A stretch of 64,000 nucleotides of DNA from Winogradskyella wichelsiae (GTDB lineage Bacteria > Bacteroidota > Bacteroidia > Flavobacteriales > Flavobacteriaceae), in contig NZ_JABFDJ010000002.1 of assembly GCF_013403925.1 (NCBI RefSeq), forward strand, positions 186,001-250,000. The letters are read 5' to 3'. Below the pieces are notes generated by a model, which did not search any database, was not told the DNA's origin, and saw nothing but the letters and a program-made list of their open reading frames with translations. Positions within the stretch are counted from its first letter, which is position 1; the number at the start of each line of letters is the position of its first letter. The position numbers and the translations under genes were made by a program. Shown here in pieces: positions 43,781 to 53,402 of the stretch.

Positions 43781-45118
43781 TTAAATCTCTAAGGAGTATT
43801 CTGAAGGAATTACGGTTTTAAGTTTTGCAATATAGGATTTAATCACCTCAATATCTCTATCATTCTGATGATTATTTAAAGCATCATTTCTGAGATTTAC
43901 GACTTCTTTTATAATAATTTCTTTGTAATTTTCTTTTAAAACATCATTTTGCTGCAACAAATATTGAAACATGATAAATAATTTTTGAACAATTATAATA
44001 TCATGTTTACAATAAGTCCTCATGGCAGCCATTACATTATAAAGTAATTCCTCAAAATCTACAGTTTTAATAGAAATAATTGCTTTATCATCTTCATTAA
44101 AATAGTAACTTTTATCTTTTTTAGTCATCCTTAACGCAAACAATTCCGTTAAATAATCAATTGCATTGATGCATGTACCTGGATCATTAACTCCTGGCGA
44201 CATTGCTTTTAATGCAATCTCAGTAATCTGCTTAAAAGCCAAAATATAATTATCTTCAATAAGCTCACTGTTAGAAAATGTAACAGCTTCTATCAACTTT
44301 TTTTCAAGATCTATGTGATCTTCTTTTTCCTCAGCGACTTCACCTTTGTATTTTAGAACAGGTATACCTTTAAGAATATACATTCCTTTTACAGGCACAA
44401 TATCAATTTTTAAATGATGTTCTTCTGCTAGTGTCGCCAAAGTCTTCATGTTTACATCTTGCATGTAACCTGTTGTGTTAGCGATAATACTCTTCCAGTC
44501 TGAGGAATCTTCAAATTCTACATCAATGTACTTTTCATTTTCAATTAACCCTTCTAAACGTTGCTTCGATTTTTTAAATATTTTATCCATAATTGTATTC
44601 ACTTGAATTTCTTGAGAAATAGAATGAATAAAATAAATAAAAGCTCCTAAACTAAAGGTCATGAAAATAATAGCCAACAGCACAGAGAACCCTGGTAGTT
44701 GGTATTTATCTCCCTCTGGTGCAATTGAAACTAAAGTAAAAATACAGTATAGTAAAGAAGAATTATAAATACCAAGTATCACTTGATGTCTACGATTAGA
44801 AATTAATCCTGGCAATACTCTAGGCGAAAAATTACTTGAAGCTTGGTTGAGTAAAATCATTACCAAAGAAAAACTAAAAACCATTATTGATATAAGCCCA
44901 GCAATAAATGTGGTTAATAAACTTCTAGCAGTCTCGGTATTATTAACAACCAAAATTGGCGCATGCTCTACTAAATATTTAGAAATCCCTATGCTCTCTA
45001 AATAGATCATAAAAAAAGCAAATAACACCCCAAATAGGCTAATTATTGAAGGATAGAAAGCAATATTACTTTCTAACTTTTCCAACGTATCCCATATTTT
45101 ATAAATGTAGTTTTTCAA
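43781..45118 (-). CDS. DUF2254 membrane protein
   Basis: 445 residues. Four transmembrane helices in the first 175 residues (IISLFGVLFAFFMIYLESIG, LLTTFIAGLISIMVFSFSLVMILLNQASSNFSPR, YNSSLLYCIFTLVSIAP, FSVLLAIIFMTFSLGAFIYFIHSI) and a soluble domain with ALKAMSPGVNDPGTCINAIDYL, the DUF2254 signature. No ATG is available; a TTG at 45118, nine bases past the upstream stop, is the likely start. Function unknown. Probably co-transcribed with the metallophosphoesterase gene. Confidence 0.88.
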   Translation of the reverse strand: MKNYIYKIWDTLEKLESNIAFYPSIISLFGVLFAFFMIYLESIGISKYLVEHAPILVVNNTETARSLLTTFIAGLISIMVFSFSLVMILLNQASSNFSPRVLPGLISNRRHQVILGIYNSSLLYCIFTLVSIAPEGDKYQLPGFSVLLAIIFMTFSLGAFIYFIHSISQEIQVNTIMDKIFKKSKQRLEGLIENEKYIDVEFEDSSDWKSIIANTTGYMQDVNMKTLATLAEEHHLKIDIVPVKGMYILKGIPVLKYKGEVAEEKEDHIDLEKKLIEAVTFSNSELIEDNYILAFKQITEIALKAMSPGVNDPGTCINAIDYLTELFALRMTKKDKSYYFNEDDKAIISIKTVDFEELLYNVMAAMRTYCKHDIIIVQKLFIMFQYLLQQNDVLKENYKEIIIKEVVNLRNDALNNHQNDRDIEVIKSYIAKLKTVIPSEYSLEI

Positions 45119-45127
45119 ATTATGTTT

Positions 45128-48100
45128 TTAAAAACTAAGCCCTAAGCCAAATGAAAATCTAAGACCATCTTCTCCAGTAAATAAATTAAAAGTTCCTGAA
45201 AGAGATTCTGCTGCAGTAACCCAAAAACCACCACCGTAGTCATTATGCCATTTATCTGAAACATCATTTTTTAACCAAACTCTACCAACATCAAAGCCTC
45301 CAAAAACACCAATTTGTAATGGCATTACACTTGTTCTAAACGAGTCGAAGCTATATCTTAAATCCGCACTACTAACAAAAGATTTTTTACCTGTAAATCG
45401 TTCTGTTCTGTAACCACGTAAACCTGTATCTCCACCAATATTAGCGGCTTGATAAAAAAGCATATCATCACCAATTCTAAATTGACTTTTTACGTCTGTT
45501 TTTAAAACCAGTTTTCTGTCTTCAGATAGTGCATTGTAAAAACCTAGATTTGCATTAATATAGCCATAAGTATTATTAGTATCCTCTAATTCGGTCTTAG
45601 CCCCTGCATTGATCATGAATTTCATTCCTCGTGTTGGATTTATTTCAGAATCAAAACTCTTATAATTGAATTGCCCCTCTAAACCACCAAAATATTGTCT
45701 TTCATAAAATTCTGATGTAGCATCTGGTATAAAATCTGTAATAAATCGATTATCTGTGGCTTCTAATTCTATGCCTTCAAATATTGCTTTTACTCCATAA
45801 TCACTACCAAAATCACCTTTTTTAGAAATCCCTGCATAGGCCTGAATAATACTGGTTTTTACACGGTTATAATCGCGATCTAAATCATCTTCAAGATTTA
45901 CAGTTTCGTTTCCATAACCAAAGAAATTATTAGTGTAATTTTCTGAAGTAAATTGCCCTCCAACTTGTAAATTCCAATTACCAAAGATATTAGAAAACTC
46001 ACCATCGTAGGTTAAAGAAAACCCATCCGTTGCAAAGAAATAACCTCCATTAAATCTATGTTGACTAGAAAATGGATTGCGTTGAAAACCGTTTTTAGTA
46101 ATTACATGAGATATACCAAGAGAAATACCATCATCTGGATTATAACCTATAGCTGGGGTTGTAACACGCTGATTCAGAATGTTTTTGTTAAAATCGAATA
46201 AATTAAGATTATAAATATCTGTTAATCTTACAGCAGCTCCGCCCTTTTCTTCAATTATATTCTTTTTACTTTCGTGATCGTAAATCTTTATTTTACTCCC
46301 CGATTTGATTTTATATGTATCGTTTTCTTGACCGCCAATTAGCCGTGTAAAGATCTTATGACTTCCATTTCCTGTAACTTCAAAAATATCTTTATCATCT
46401 AATCCGTAAATCCATAGCTCTTTTGTTACATCTTTATTCAGTACCTTATCTACAATAACATCGGCTTTTTCACCGCCTTTAATTCTAGATATAATAACAC
46501 GAGTTTCTTTATCTCCTTGACGAATCACCTCAATATAATCATCCTTATCTGTTCCTGTTAAAATGACTAATTCATTTAAATATTCGTAATATCTAGTAGC
46601 AATATCTACAAGATTTTTGCGACGTCCTTTTAAATTTCTCTTAATATCTTCTAAGGTTTTATCTTGAACTTCTTTAGGAACTTTAGAAAATGCTTTTTCT
46701 ATCACCTCATCCGTAATATGCTCTTGAAGAAATTTAGCATGCTCTAACCATTCTTCTTTTCCTGATTGTTGGATTAAAGTACGATCTAGTTTTATACCAG
46801 CGTTATTCATCCATTTTATATTCTCTAATTTATCATCATAAATCTGAAGTTGGTTAGCTGCACCTGCAACCACACGAGCGACATCTAATAAGGCTCCATC
46901 AAAATTAGAAAACACCTGATCTCGGTCTCTAGGGATTGGTCTGTATAATTTGTCTCCATTTGGCTGATCGAATTGTGCCCAACGCCACTGATCTTGATGC
47001 CTATCCCAATCACCAATTAACATATCAAATAAACGTGCTCTTATAAATGCGTTCTCATCAATTTTATATTCTTCATCCTCTCTTACTTTTTCAATAATAT
47101 CATGCGTACTTTCAATATCATCTGCATAACCAAAATTACGTTCATCTGTATAATTTTCTTCAGGTCGCTCTTCAATCATATAGAGCTCATCCCCATATTC
47201 TTCATTAAAATCACCTAAATATTTATGCTTAGGTATAAAGAAAAGTCTTGGATTGGTATGGTAGACCTCTGCTGCATCTGATAAATCTGGCACCACAGTA
47301 AAAGCATAAGGGTGTGCTGCTGTATAGAAATCTAAAACTAAACCTTCTACTTGTGTGCGTTCAAAATCATCTTGAATGTAATTCTCTTTAAATAGAACCG
47401 TCTGCAAGTATTGCGTGGCACTTTTCTTTAATGCTCGCATATTTAATTCTCTACCATCTTTAGTCTTTAGACGTAAAGACCTTGTTTGGTGCCCACCACC
47501 TTTACGCACAATCTCTAAGCCACCGTATAGAGTATCTAATGTGGCTACTTTCGCTTTTATTTTAGTACTGTAGACTTCTCTGTAATGATCCCCCCAAACG
47601 GATTTAAAAAAACCTGTTCTATCCGTCTCTTCTTCATCATAAACAGAAACACTAATTTCATTTGGAAATGTATCGGGTAAATTAGAAACATCGTAAGGTT
47701 CTTTAACACCTATTATTTCATGTTCAAAAACAAGTTTTGGATTGTCATTTTCTACACTAAAAAACTTAACCCAAGAACTGCCGTCTTTATAAACCACAAG
47801 TTCTGCAAAACCTTGCCCACCGTAACTAAATAACCCTTTTGTCCCTAAAGCTGCTGCACCGTCTTTAGACCCCGACCCTGATACAATTTGTTTTATATTT
47901 TCATTTTCGAGATATTGAAGTGTATGCTCGTGACCAGAAACAAATACAATATTTTCTTTATCGAACGTCAGCGTTTCAATACGTTTCATTAACTCGTTGT
48001 AACGTTCGTTATAACGATCTTGAATTGAAACACCACCTTGCGTCCTTACTTGTGTAATAAGAGTTGCTAAAATTGGCAATGGCACATTACCTTGCGTTGG

Positions 48101-48832
48101 ATAAAGGTGTTTTTTTGCACCATAATAACCACCATGAACTCCATTGGTATACATTGGATGGTGCATGGCTATAATGGTTGTTTTATTTTGAGCTTTTTTA
48201 ATTTCGCCTTCTAATTCTTCAAAAAAACGATCTCTGGTCTTTATTTCACACTTATCATTTATAGTAGGATTGTTATTCCAATTTTCTAAATACCACTGTG
48301 TATCTACCACAATAAGCTTTATATTATCTCCTATATCAATATCCTCAATTGGGCAACCATTTTCTGGTTGAAACGTATTTTTACCTAAGGCATCTTCAAT
48401 ATATTTCTCTTGACGTTTTAGCCCTTTTAGTCCGTTTGAATACCAATCATGATTTCCAGGAATAAATAAGACCTCTCCTTCAAAATCTTTTACCGCATTA
48501 ATTTGTACATCTAAAGCCTGTTCTGCCTCTGCTCTATCTGAATCATCTTTATCTGGCAGACCTACAGGATAAATATTATCACCTAGAAAAAGAGCAACAT
48601 CGTCTTTTGTTTCCTTTGTTGAAATATAATTTTTGAAGGCAGACAAGGCACTAGACATGCCACCATTATCCACTAAACCAGCATCACCTATTAAGTAAAA
48701 TCGTCTATCAACGTCCTTTTCTGGTGATTTATTTACTTTTAATTTTTCTTCTTTATACTGCGCTTCGTATGTAGCACAAGCATTAAAAAACAAAGTAAAA
48801 AGTATAACAAGTAGTGTGTATTGTTTTCTCAT
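45128..48832 (-). CDS. Metallophosphoesterase / kinase-like domain / outer-membrane barrel fusion
   Basis: 1234 residues. The signal sequence ends near FFNACATYE (possible lipobox). Residues about 43-365 form a calcineurin-like phosphoesterase with all five metal motifs: D50, GDN (84-86), GNHD (126-129), HH (224-225) and GHEH (300-303). Residues about 405-745 are a separate domain: GGGHQTRSLRLKTKDGREL, ALKKS (467-471), then IGDWDRHQDQWRW (606-618) and PRDRDQVF (634-641), which resemble the catalytic DRH and metal motifs of secreted CotH/FAM20-like kinases. Residues about 880-1234 are a BamA/Omp85-like barrel (GGDTGLRGYRTERFTG). Surface or periplasmic. The kinase resemblance is inference. Confidence 0.85.
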   Translation of the reverse strand: MRKQYTLLVILFTLFFNACATYEAQYKEEKLKVNKSPEKDVDRRFYLIGDAGLVDNGGMSSALSAFKNYISTKETKDDVALFLGDNIYPVGLPDKDDSDRAEAEQALDVQINAVKDFEGEVLFIPGNHDWYSNGLKGLKRQEKYIEDALGKNTFQPENGCPIEDIDIGDNIKLIVVDTQWYLENWNNNPTINDKCEIKTRDRFFEELEGEIKKAQNKTTIIAMHHPMYTNGVHGGYYGAKKHLYPTQGNVPLPILATLITQVRTQGGVSIQDRYNERYNELMKRIETLTFDKENIVFVSGHEHTLQYLENENIKQIVSGSGSKDGAAALGTKGLFSYGGQGFAELVVYKDGSSWVKFFSVENDNPKLVFEHEIIGVKEPYDVSNLPDTFPNEISVSVYDEEETDRTGFFKSVWGDHYREVYSTKIKAKVATLDTLYGGLEIVRKGGGHQTRSLRLKTKDGRELNMRALKKSATQYLQTVLFKENYIQDDFERTQVEGLVLDFYTAAHPYAFTVVPDLSDAAEVYHTNPRLFFIPKHKYLGDFNEEYGDELYMIEERPEENYTDERNFGYADDIESTHDIIEKVREDEEYKIDENAFIRARLFDMLIGDWDRHQDQWRWAQFDQPNGDKLYRPIPRDRDQVFSNFDGALLDVARVVAGAANQLQIYDDKLENIKWMNNAGIKLDRTLIQQSGKEEWLEHAKFLQEHITDEVIEKAFSKVPKEVQDKTLEDIKRNLKGRRKNLVDIATRYYEYLNELVILTGTDKDDYIEVIRQGDKETRVIISRIKGGEKADVIVDKVLNKDVTKELWIYGLDDKDIFEVTGNGSHKIFTRLIGGQENDTYKIKSGSKIKIYDHESKKNIIEEKGGAAVRLTDIYNLNLFDFNKNILNQRVTTPAIGYNPDDGISLGISHVITKNGFQRNPFSSQHRFNGGYFFATDGFSLTYDGEFSNIFGNWNLQVGGQFTSENYTNNFFGYGNETVNLEDDLDRDYNRVKTSIIQAYAGISKKGDFGSDYGVKAIFEGIELEATDNRFITDFIPDATSEFYERQYFGGLEGQFNYKSFDSEINPTRGMKFMINAGAKTELEDTNNTYGYINANLGFYNALSEDRKLVLKTDVKSQFRIGDDMLFYQAANIGGDTGLRGYRTERFTGKKSFVSSADLRYSFDSFRTSVMPLQIGVFGGFDVGRVWLKNDVSDKWHNDYGGGFWVTAAESLSGTFNLFTGEDGLRFSFGLGLSF

Positions 48833-48904
48833 ATTTTAAAGTAAATCACAAAATAATGCTATTTTTATTGAAGAACTTGACTGTTATACAATGAATTTTA
48901 GTCT

Positions 48905-49846
48905 TTATACTTTCTCCCAAAGACTATCTGTAAAGTAATGTTTACAATCTAAGAAATTAGATTTGACATCAAAATTAGTAGCACCTGCTAATTTTTCAAT
49001 TTCATTGAGTGCATATTTTTTTGATAGCTCTGTCCATATTAACTCATTGTAACCAAAGGTAATCGTTTTATTTATAGCTTTGAGCTGCACCGTTTGTTCT
49101 CTAAGGCTAACAATATAACTTTTTACATCGCCTGTTAAAGGATTGTAATGTGCATAAAAATCGAAATCATCAATTTTAAAATCGGCATCTAATTCTCTAT
49201 TGATTCTTATTAGTAAATTAAGATTAAATCTTTTGGTTATTCCATGTTTATCGAAGTAAGCATCATGAATAGTGATCGGATTTTTCTTTAAATCGAAACC
49301 AATTAAAAGCTTATCTCCCTTTTTCATGTTTTTATTAAAAAGCTGAACCAATTCTTTAGCTTTATCTTCAAGATAATTTCCAATATTACCGCCTAAAAAC
49401 AATAATAGACTAGGATGTTCACTTTGTTTATTTTCTTTTAAAATCTCAAAATAATCACCTACCTGTGGCTTAATACTAATACCTGGCAAACGTTCTTTTA
49501 AGCGCTTTTCTAATATATCCATGGCCTCTTTAGAAATATCAATAGGCAAATAATTAAAATCGATATTATTAGCTACTAAATATTCTAAAAGCTTGAAGGT
49601 TTTTAAGCCATCTCCTGCTCCTAATTCTAAAATATTAAACGGTGTAGAAAACTGTAAAGCCTCTGTAATTTGCTGACATTGCATGGATAAAATCTCAAAT
49701 TCAGCGTTAGTGAGATAATATTCTGGCATATTCATTATATCTTGAAATATGCGACTACCATTATCGTCATAAAAATATTTTGAAGGTAAATGTTTTTCCT
49801 TAGCGGTTAAGCCTTCAAGGATATCTTGTGCAAATGTATTAGTCAT
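48905..49846 (-). CDS. egtD: L-histidine N(alpha)-methyltransferase EgtD
   Basis: 313 residues, typical for EgtD. KHLPSKYFYDDNGSRIFQDIMNMPEYYLTNAEFEIL (about 17-52) is the family N-terminus. The SAM motif is LELGAGDGLKTFKLLEYL (about 73-90). LLLFLGGNIGNYLED and LLIGFDLKKNP follow. It trimethylates histidine to hercynine, the first step of ergothioneine synthesis. It lies 53 bases downstream of egtB on the same strand. Confidence 0.94.
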   Translation of the reverse strand: MTNTFAQDILEGLTAKEKHLPSKYFYDDNGSRIFQDIMNMPEYYLTNAEFEILSMQCQQITEALQFSTPFNILELGAGDGLKTFKLLEYLVANNIDFNYLPIDISKEAMDILEKRLKERLPGISIKPQVGDYFEILKENKQSEHPSLLLFLGGNIGNYLEDKAKELVQLFNKNMKKGDKLLIGFDLKKNPITIHDAYFDKHGITKRFNLNLLIRINRELDADFKIDDFDFYAHYNPLTGDVKSYIVSLREQTVQLKAINKTITFGYNELIWTELSKKYALNEIEKLAGATNFDVKSNFLDCKHYFTDSLWEKV

Positions 49847-49899
49847 AAAAAAGTTTAAAGTTTAAAACGGATCTAAAGTTCTTTGTATAATGATTGTGG

Positions 49900-51066
49900 T
49901 TATTTGGCAAGTCTGATTCCTGAAAACTGCCAGCGTAAGTTTGCTTGAAAAAAGTTACGATAAGTAGCTCGGCTATGATTTTTAGATGTTGCTACTGAGG
50001 CGCCACGCAAAACCATTTGATTCACCATAAATTTACCGTTATACTCTCCTAAAGCACCATCTACTTTGGTGTAATTAGGATACGGTAAATAAGCACTATT
50101 GGTCCATTCCCAAAGCTGACCATATTTAAATTGAACGGAAGCCACTTCCCATTCAAATTCCGTAGGCAAACGCATACCTTTCCATTGTGCATAAGCAAAA
50201 GCTTCATAAAATGTAACGTGACTTACCGGTAAATTACCATCAACTTCTACAAAACCATTAAGTGTATATTGCATCCATTTCTCTTCTACATAATGCCAAT
50301 ACAAGGGTGCTTTGAGTTTATTATTTTGAACAAAATCCCAGCCTTCCGCATGCCAAAGATTAAAATCGTTATAACCACCTGCTTCTATAAATTGAATATA
50401 TTCTGCATTAGTAACCAATCGGTTGGAAATTTGATACTCATGAAGATACACTTTATGCCTTCCTAACTCGTTATCAAAACAAAAGCCATCGTTATTATGT
50501 CCAATTTCATAAACGCCTTCTTTGATTGGAATAAATGTTTGTGTTTGTGTTTCTACCTGTAATTGAATTGTGTAATCTAATTTTGGAAATGAAGGTTGAT
50601 TACCAAAAATATATTTAATATCATAAATTAATAATTCTTGGTGTTGTTGCTCGTGCTGAAGGCCAATTTCAATAATATTTGAAATTTCTTCTGATATTCC
50701 TTTCGCTATAAATTGTGCTAAGTGCTCATTTACATAAGCTCTATATTCTAAAACCGATTGTAATGTAGGTCTAGTCATTAAACCTCGTTCTGCTCTCAAA
50801 ACACGTTTTCCTACATTATTGTAATAACTATTAAAATAATAGGCATAATCTTCATGAAAAATCTTGTAATCTGAACAAAAATCAGACAGTATAAATTGTT
50901 CAAAAAACCAGGTGGTATGTGCTAAGTGCCATTTTGGTGGCGACACAAAATCGGCTGGTTGAATAGAAACATCTTCGGGCTCAAGCGAACTACAAATTTG
51001 TTCCGTTTGTTGTCTTATTTCTAGAAATCGTTCAGATGTTATGGTGTTGGTGGTTATAGCTTGCAC
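49900..51066 (-). CDS. egtB: Ergothioneine biosynthesis protein EgtB (sulfoxide synthase)
   Basis: 388 residues. The N-terminal DinB-like domain carries three iron ligands: His50 (KWHLAHTTWFFEQF) and His138/His142 (QHEQQHQELL). The C-terminal FGE-sulfatase domain spans about 170-388 (GVYEIGHNNDGFCFDNELGRHKVYLHEYQISNRLVTNAEYIQF ... VLRGASVATSKNHSRATYRNFF). It joins hercynine to a thiol donor. No EgtA, EgtC or EgtE gene is nearby, so cysteine may be used directly, which is inference. The only plausible start is GTG at 51066, nine bases after the previous stop. Confidence 0.94.
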   Translation of the reverse strand: MQAITTNTITSERFLEIRQQTEQICSSLEPEDVSIQPADFVSPPKWHLAHTTWFFEQFILSDFCSDYKIFHEDYAYYFNSYYNNVGKRVLRAERGLMTRPTLQSVLEYRAYVNEHLAQFIAKGISEEISNIIEIGLQHEQQHQELLIYDIKYIFGNQPSFPKLDYTIQLQVETQTQTFIPIKEGVYEIGHNNDGFCFDNELGRHKVYLHEYQISNRLVTNAEYIQFIEAGGYNDFNLWHAEGWDFVQNNKLKAPLYWHYVEEKWMQYTLNGFVEVDGNLPVSHVTFYEAFAYAQWKGMRLPTEFEWEVASVQFKYGQLWEWTNSAYLPYPNYTKVDGALGEYNGKFMVNQMVLRGASVATSKNHSRATYRNFFQANLRWQFSGIRLAK

Positions 51067-51075
51067 GTGTATAAT

Positions 51076-52293
51076 TTATAGGATTTCTGTTTCAAAAATA
51101 ACTTCGCTAGCAATCGTTTTATGTACTGGACAACGCGATGCTATTTCTTTTAATCGTTGGGATTGTTCTTCACTTATATCTCCTATAAATTTTAGCTTTT
51201 TACTAATATGATCTAAGTACTTAGGCTTTTCTAAAACAAGATTTAAGTCGTCACTATGTTTTCTAGAGTGCGATATGTAAACATAAACCTCTTTTAAATC
51301 CCACTTTTTTCGTTCGGCATACATTTTTAAAGTCATCACCGTACATGCAGCTAATGCAGCATTTAGGTATTCGTATGGTGAAGGTCCAAAATCCTTACCA
51401 CCAACACTTGCTGGTTCGTCTGCAATTAGCGTATGATTTTTAGTTTGAATAGAAGTGGTAAAATTATCTTCTACAATATTAAGATGCCCAACTAATTGAT
51501 CTCCTTCGGTATCGAGCATTACATTTTCCACCTTAGGGAAATATCGTTTTGCCCAAGTCCCTATAATTTCACCAACATACTGACTATCCTCTTCTTTAGT
51601 TAATAAATGATCTGCATTATCTAATGAGACAAAGCTTTTAGGGTGATGTGCATTTTTATATAACTGCTCTGCATTTGCTATACCTACTGTTTTATCAAAA
51701 GGCGAATGCATTATTAACAAAGGTTTACGCAGTGTTTTTACAAGTGCTGGTAAATCTGTTTTATCAAACTCTTCAACAAAGTCTTGATTAATAACAAAAG
51801 GGCGTCCTCCAATATTAACTTTAACATCTCCCTTTTCTTCCGATTCTTCAACCTGATGAGAAAATAAATGTTTTACATGATCTACTGTAGCTGGTGCTCC
51901 AACGGTGGCAACTGCTTTTACAGCTTCTATTTCTGAAGCCGCTACCAATACTGCTGCACCTCCAAGAGAATGACCAACAAGTAAACTTGGTGCTTGATAA
52001 TGTTGAGACATATAACTATGTACGTCTAACAAGTCCTCTACATTTGCAGAGAAATGACTATCGGCAAATTCGCCTTCACTTCTTCCTAGTCCTGTAAAAT
52101 CGAAACGCAGAACCGCGAATCCATTTTGCGTTAATGCTCTACTCACATTTCTAACAGCTTTTAAACTGCTACTACAAGTAAAACAATGTGCAAAAATGGC
52201 GTAGTAATTTGGTTTCTGATTGGCTGGTAATTCTAAATTAGCATTTAGAGTTAGACCTTTTCTATTTTGTATTTTAAGCTTCGTACTTTTCAT
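51076..52293 (-). CDS. Bifunctional alpha/beta hydrolase-OsmC fusion
   Basis: 405 residues. The N-terminal hydrolase (about 1-255) has [26 protein letters not shown], the nucleophile elbow GHSLGGAAV and a late His (DNADHLL). The C-terminal OsmC domain (about 270-405) contains the two redox cysteines in [17 protein letters not shown] and [13 protein letters not shown], typical of organic-peroxide reductases. The fusion is known in many bacteria. It lies nine bases upstream of egtB and nine bases after DUF427, consistent with one transcript for thiol and peroxide defence. Confidence 0.94.
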   Translation of the reverse strand: MKSTKLKIQNRKGLTLNANLELPANQKPNYYAIFAHCFTCSSSLKAVRNVSRALTQNGFAVLRFDFTGLGRSEGEFADSHFSANVEDLLDVHSYMSQHYQAPSLLVGHSLGGAAVLVAASEIEAVKAVATVGAPATVDHVKHLFSHQVEESEEKGDVKVNIGGRPFVINQDFVEEFDKTDLPALVKTLRKPLLIMHSPFDKTVGIANAEQLYKNAHHPKSFVSLDNADHLLTKEEDSQYVGEIIGTWAKRYFPKVENVMLDTEGDQLVGHLNIVEDNFTTSIQTKNHTLIADEPASVGGKDFGPSPYEYLNAALAACTVMTLKMYAERKKWDLKEVYVYISHSRKHSDDLNLVLEKPKYLDHISKKLKFIGDISEEQSQRLKEIASRCPVHKTIASEVIFETEIL

Positions 52294-52302
52294 TACCTAA
52301 TT

Positions 52303-52584
52303 TTAATCTTCAATTTGCACACCGCGCCAAAAAGCCACATGATTTTTAATCCCTTTTGCCAATTCTGATACTTCTGGATAAAACCAAGCTGCATCTTTAT
52401 TTTGTTTTCCATCCACTTCTATAGTGTAATAAGAAGCAGTTCCTTTCCAAGGGCATACGGAGTGTATTTCACTCGTTTTGAAAAATTCTTTATTGATACT
52501 CTCGTGAGGAAAATAGTGGTTTTTTTCAATAACTATCGTTTTATTACTTTCTGCTATGACTTTATTATTCCAAATTGCTTTCAT
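52303..52584 (-). CDS. DUF427 protein
   Basis: 93 residues. The DUF427 pattern is intact: AIWNNKVIAESNKTIVIEKNHYFP, then SVCPWKGTASYYTIEVDGKQNKDAAWFYPEV and IKNHVAFWRGVQIED. A conserved Cys lies in VCPWKG. Function unknown; the fold is a small beta barrel. It is tightly packed with the hydrolase-OsmC gene. Confidence 0.94.
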   Translation of the reverse strand: MKAIWNNKVIAESNKTIVIEKNHYFPHESINKEFFKTSEIHSVCPWKGTASYYTIEVDGKQNKDAAWFYPEVSELAKGIKNHVAFWRGVQIED

Positions 52585-52647
52585 CTTTGTTGTTTTTTAA
52601 TACCTAATAAGGACTTTTATATTACCCTATTTATGCACACGTAATTT

Positions 52648-53373
52648 CTATCTGTATTCAGGATTTTCGAAAGACCAATGCGTCCCACTATCCCAAGCTT
52701 CTCGAGAGTTACCATAATTACTGTAACCTTTGTTTTCCTTTAATAATTTTGCCAAGTGTAATAGATTGTAAGTCATAAAGGTCGTGTTTCTATTTGTAAA
52801 TTCCGAATCAAAACCTACAGGTGGATTAATGGATTTATCCTTCCATTTTGTATCACCATAACTAGGCCCAGGACCAACTTCACCAATCCATCCAGAATCG
52901 GCCTGCGGCGGAATAGAATAGCCAACATGTTGTAAAGCATACAATATACCCATTGCACAATGTTTTACCCCATCTTCATTACCTGTTACCATACATCCAC
53001 CAACTTTACCGTAAAAAACATATTGGCCCTTTTCGTTGGTTTCTCCACTCATTGCATACAAACGTTCTATTAACTTTTGAGCCTCTGAAGATTTTTCACC
53101 TAGCCAGATTGGGGTTCCCACTATTAAAACATCTGCCTCACTTACTTTTTTATAAATACTTGGCCATTCATCTTTATCCCATCCATGCTCTGTCATATCT
53201 GGATAAACACCAACAGCAACATCACGATCTATAAATCGGATAGTTTCAAACGAAACTTTTTCCTTTTTTAGAATGTTCTGTGACACTTGCATAAGCTTTT
53301 CTGTGTGGCTTACAGCTGGTGATTTTTTTAACGTGCAATTAATATACAATACTTTGAGTTTCGAGAAATCCAT
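52648..53373 (-). CDS. Flavodoxin-family NAD(P)H-dependent oxidoreductase
   Basis: 241 residues. LKVLYINCTLKKSPAVSHTEKLM (about 6-28) is the FMN phosphate loop. VLIVGTPIWLGEKSSEAQKLIERL (about 83-106) and GKVGGCMVTGNEDGVKHCAMGILYALQHVGY (about 122-152) complete the NADPH-dependent FMN reductase pattern. It may reduce quinones, disulfides or flavins. Part of the redox run between selO and DUF427 (29- and 63-base gaps). Confidence 0.92.
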   Translation of the reverse strand: MDFSKLKVLYINCTLKKSPAVSHTEKLMQVSQNILKKEKVSFETIRFIDRDVAVGVYPDMTEHGWDKDEWPSIYKKVSEADVLIVGTPIWLGEKSSEAQKLIERLYAMSGETNEKGQYVFYGKVGGCMVTGNEDGVKHCAMGILYALQHVGYSIPPQADSGWIGEVGPGPSYGDTKWKDKSINPPVGFDSEFTNRNTTFMTYNLLHLAKLLKENKGYSNYGNSREAWDSGTHWSFENPEYR

Positions 53374-53402
53374 TATTTTGTTTTTTTAATTATTAATTTT
53401 TT

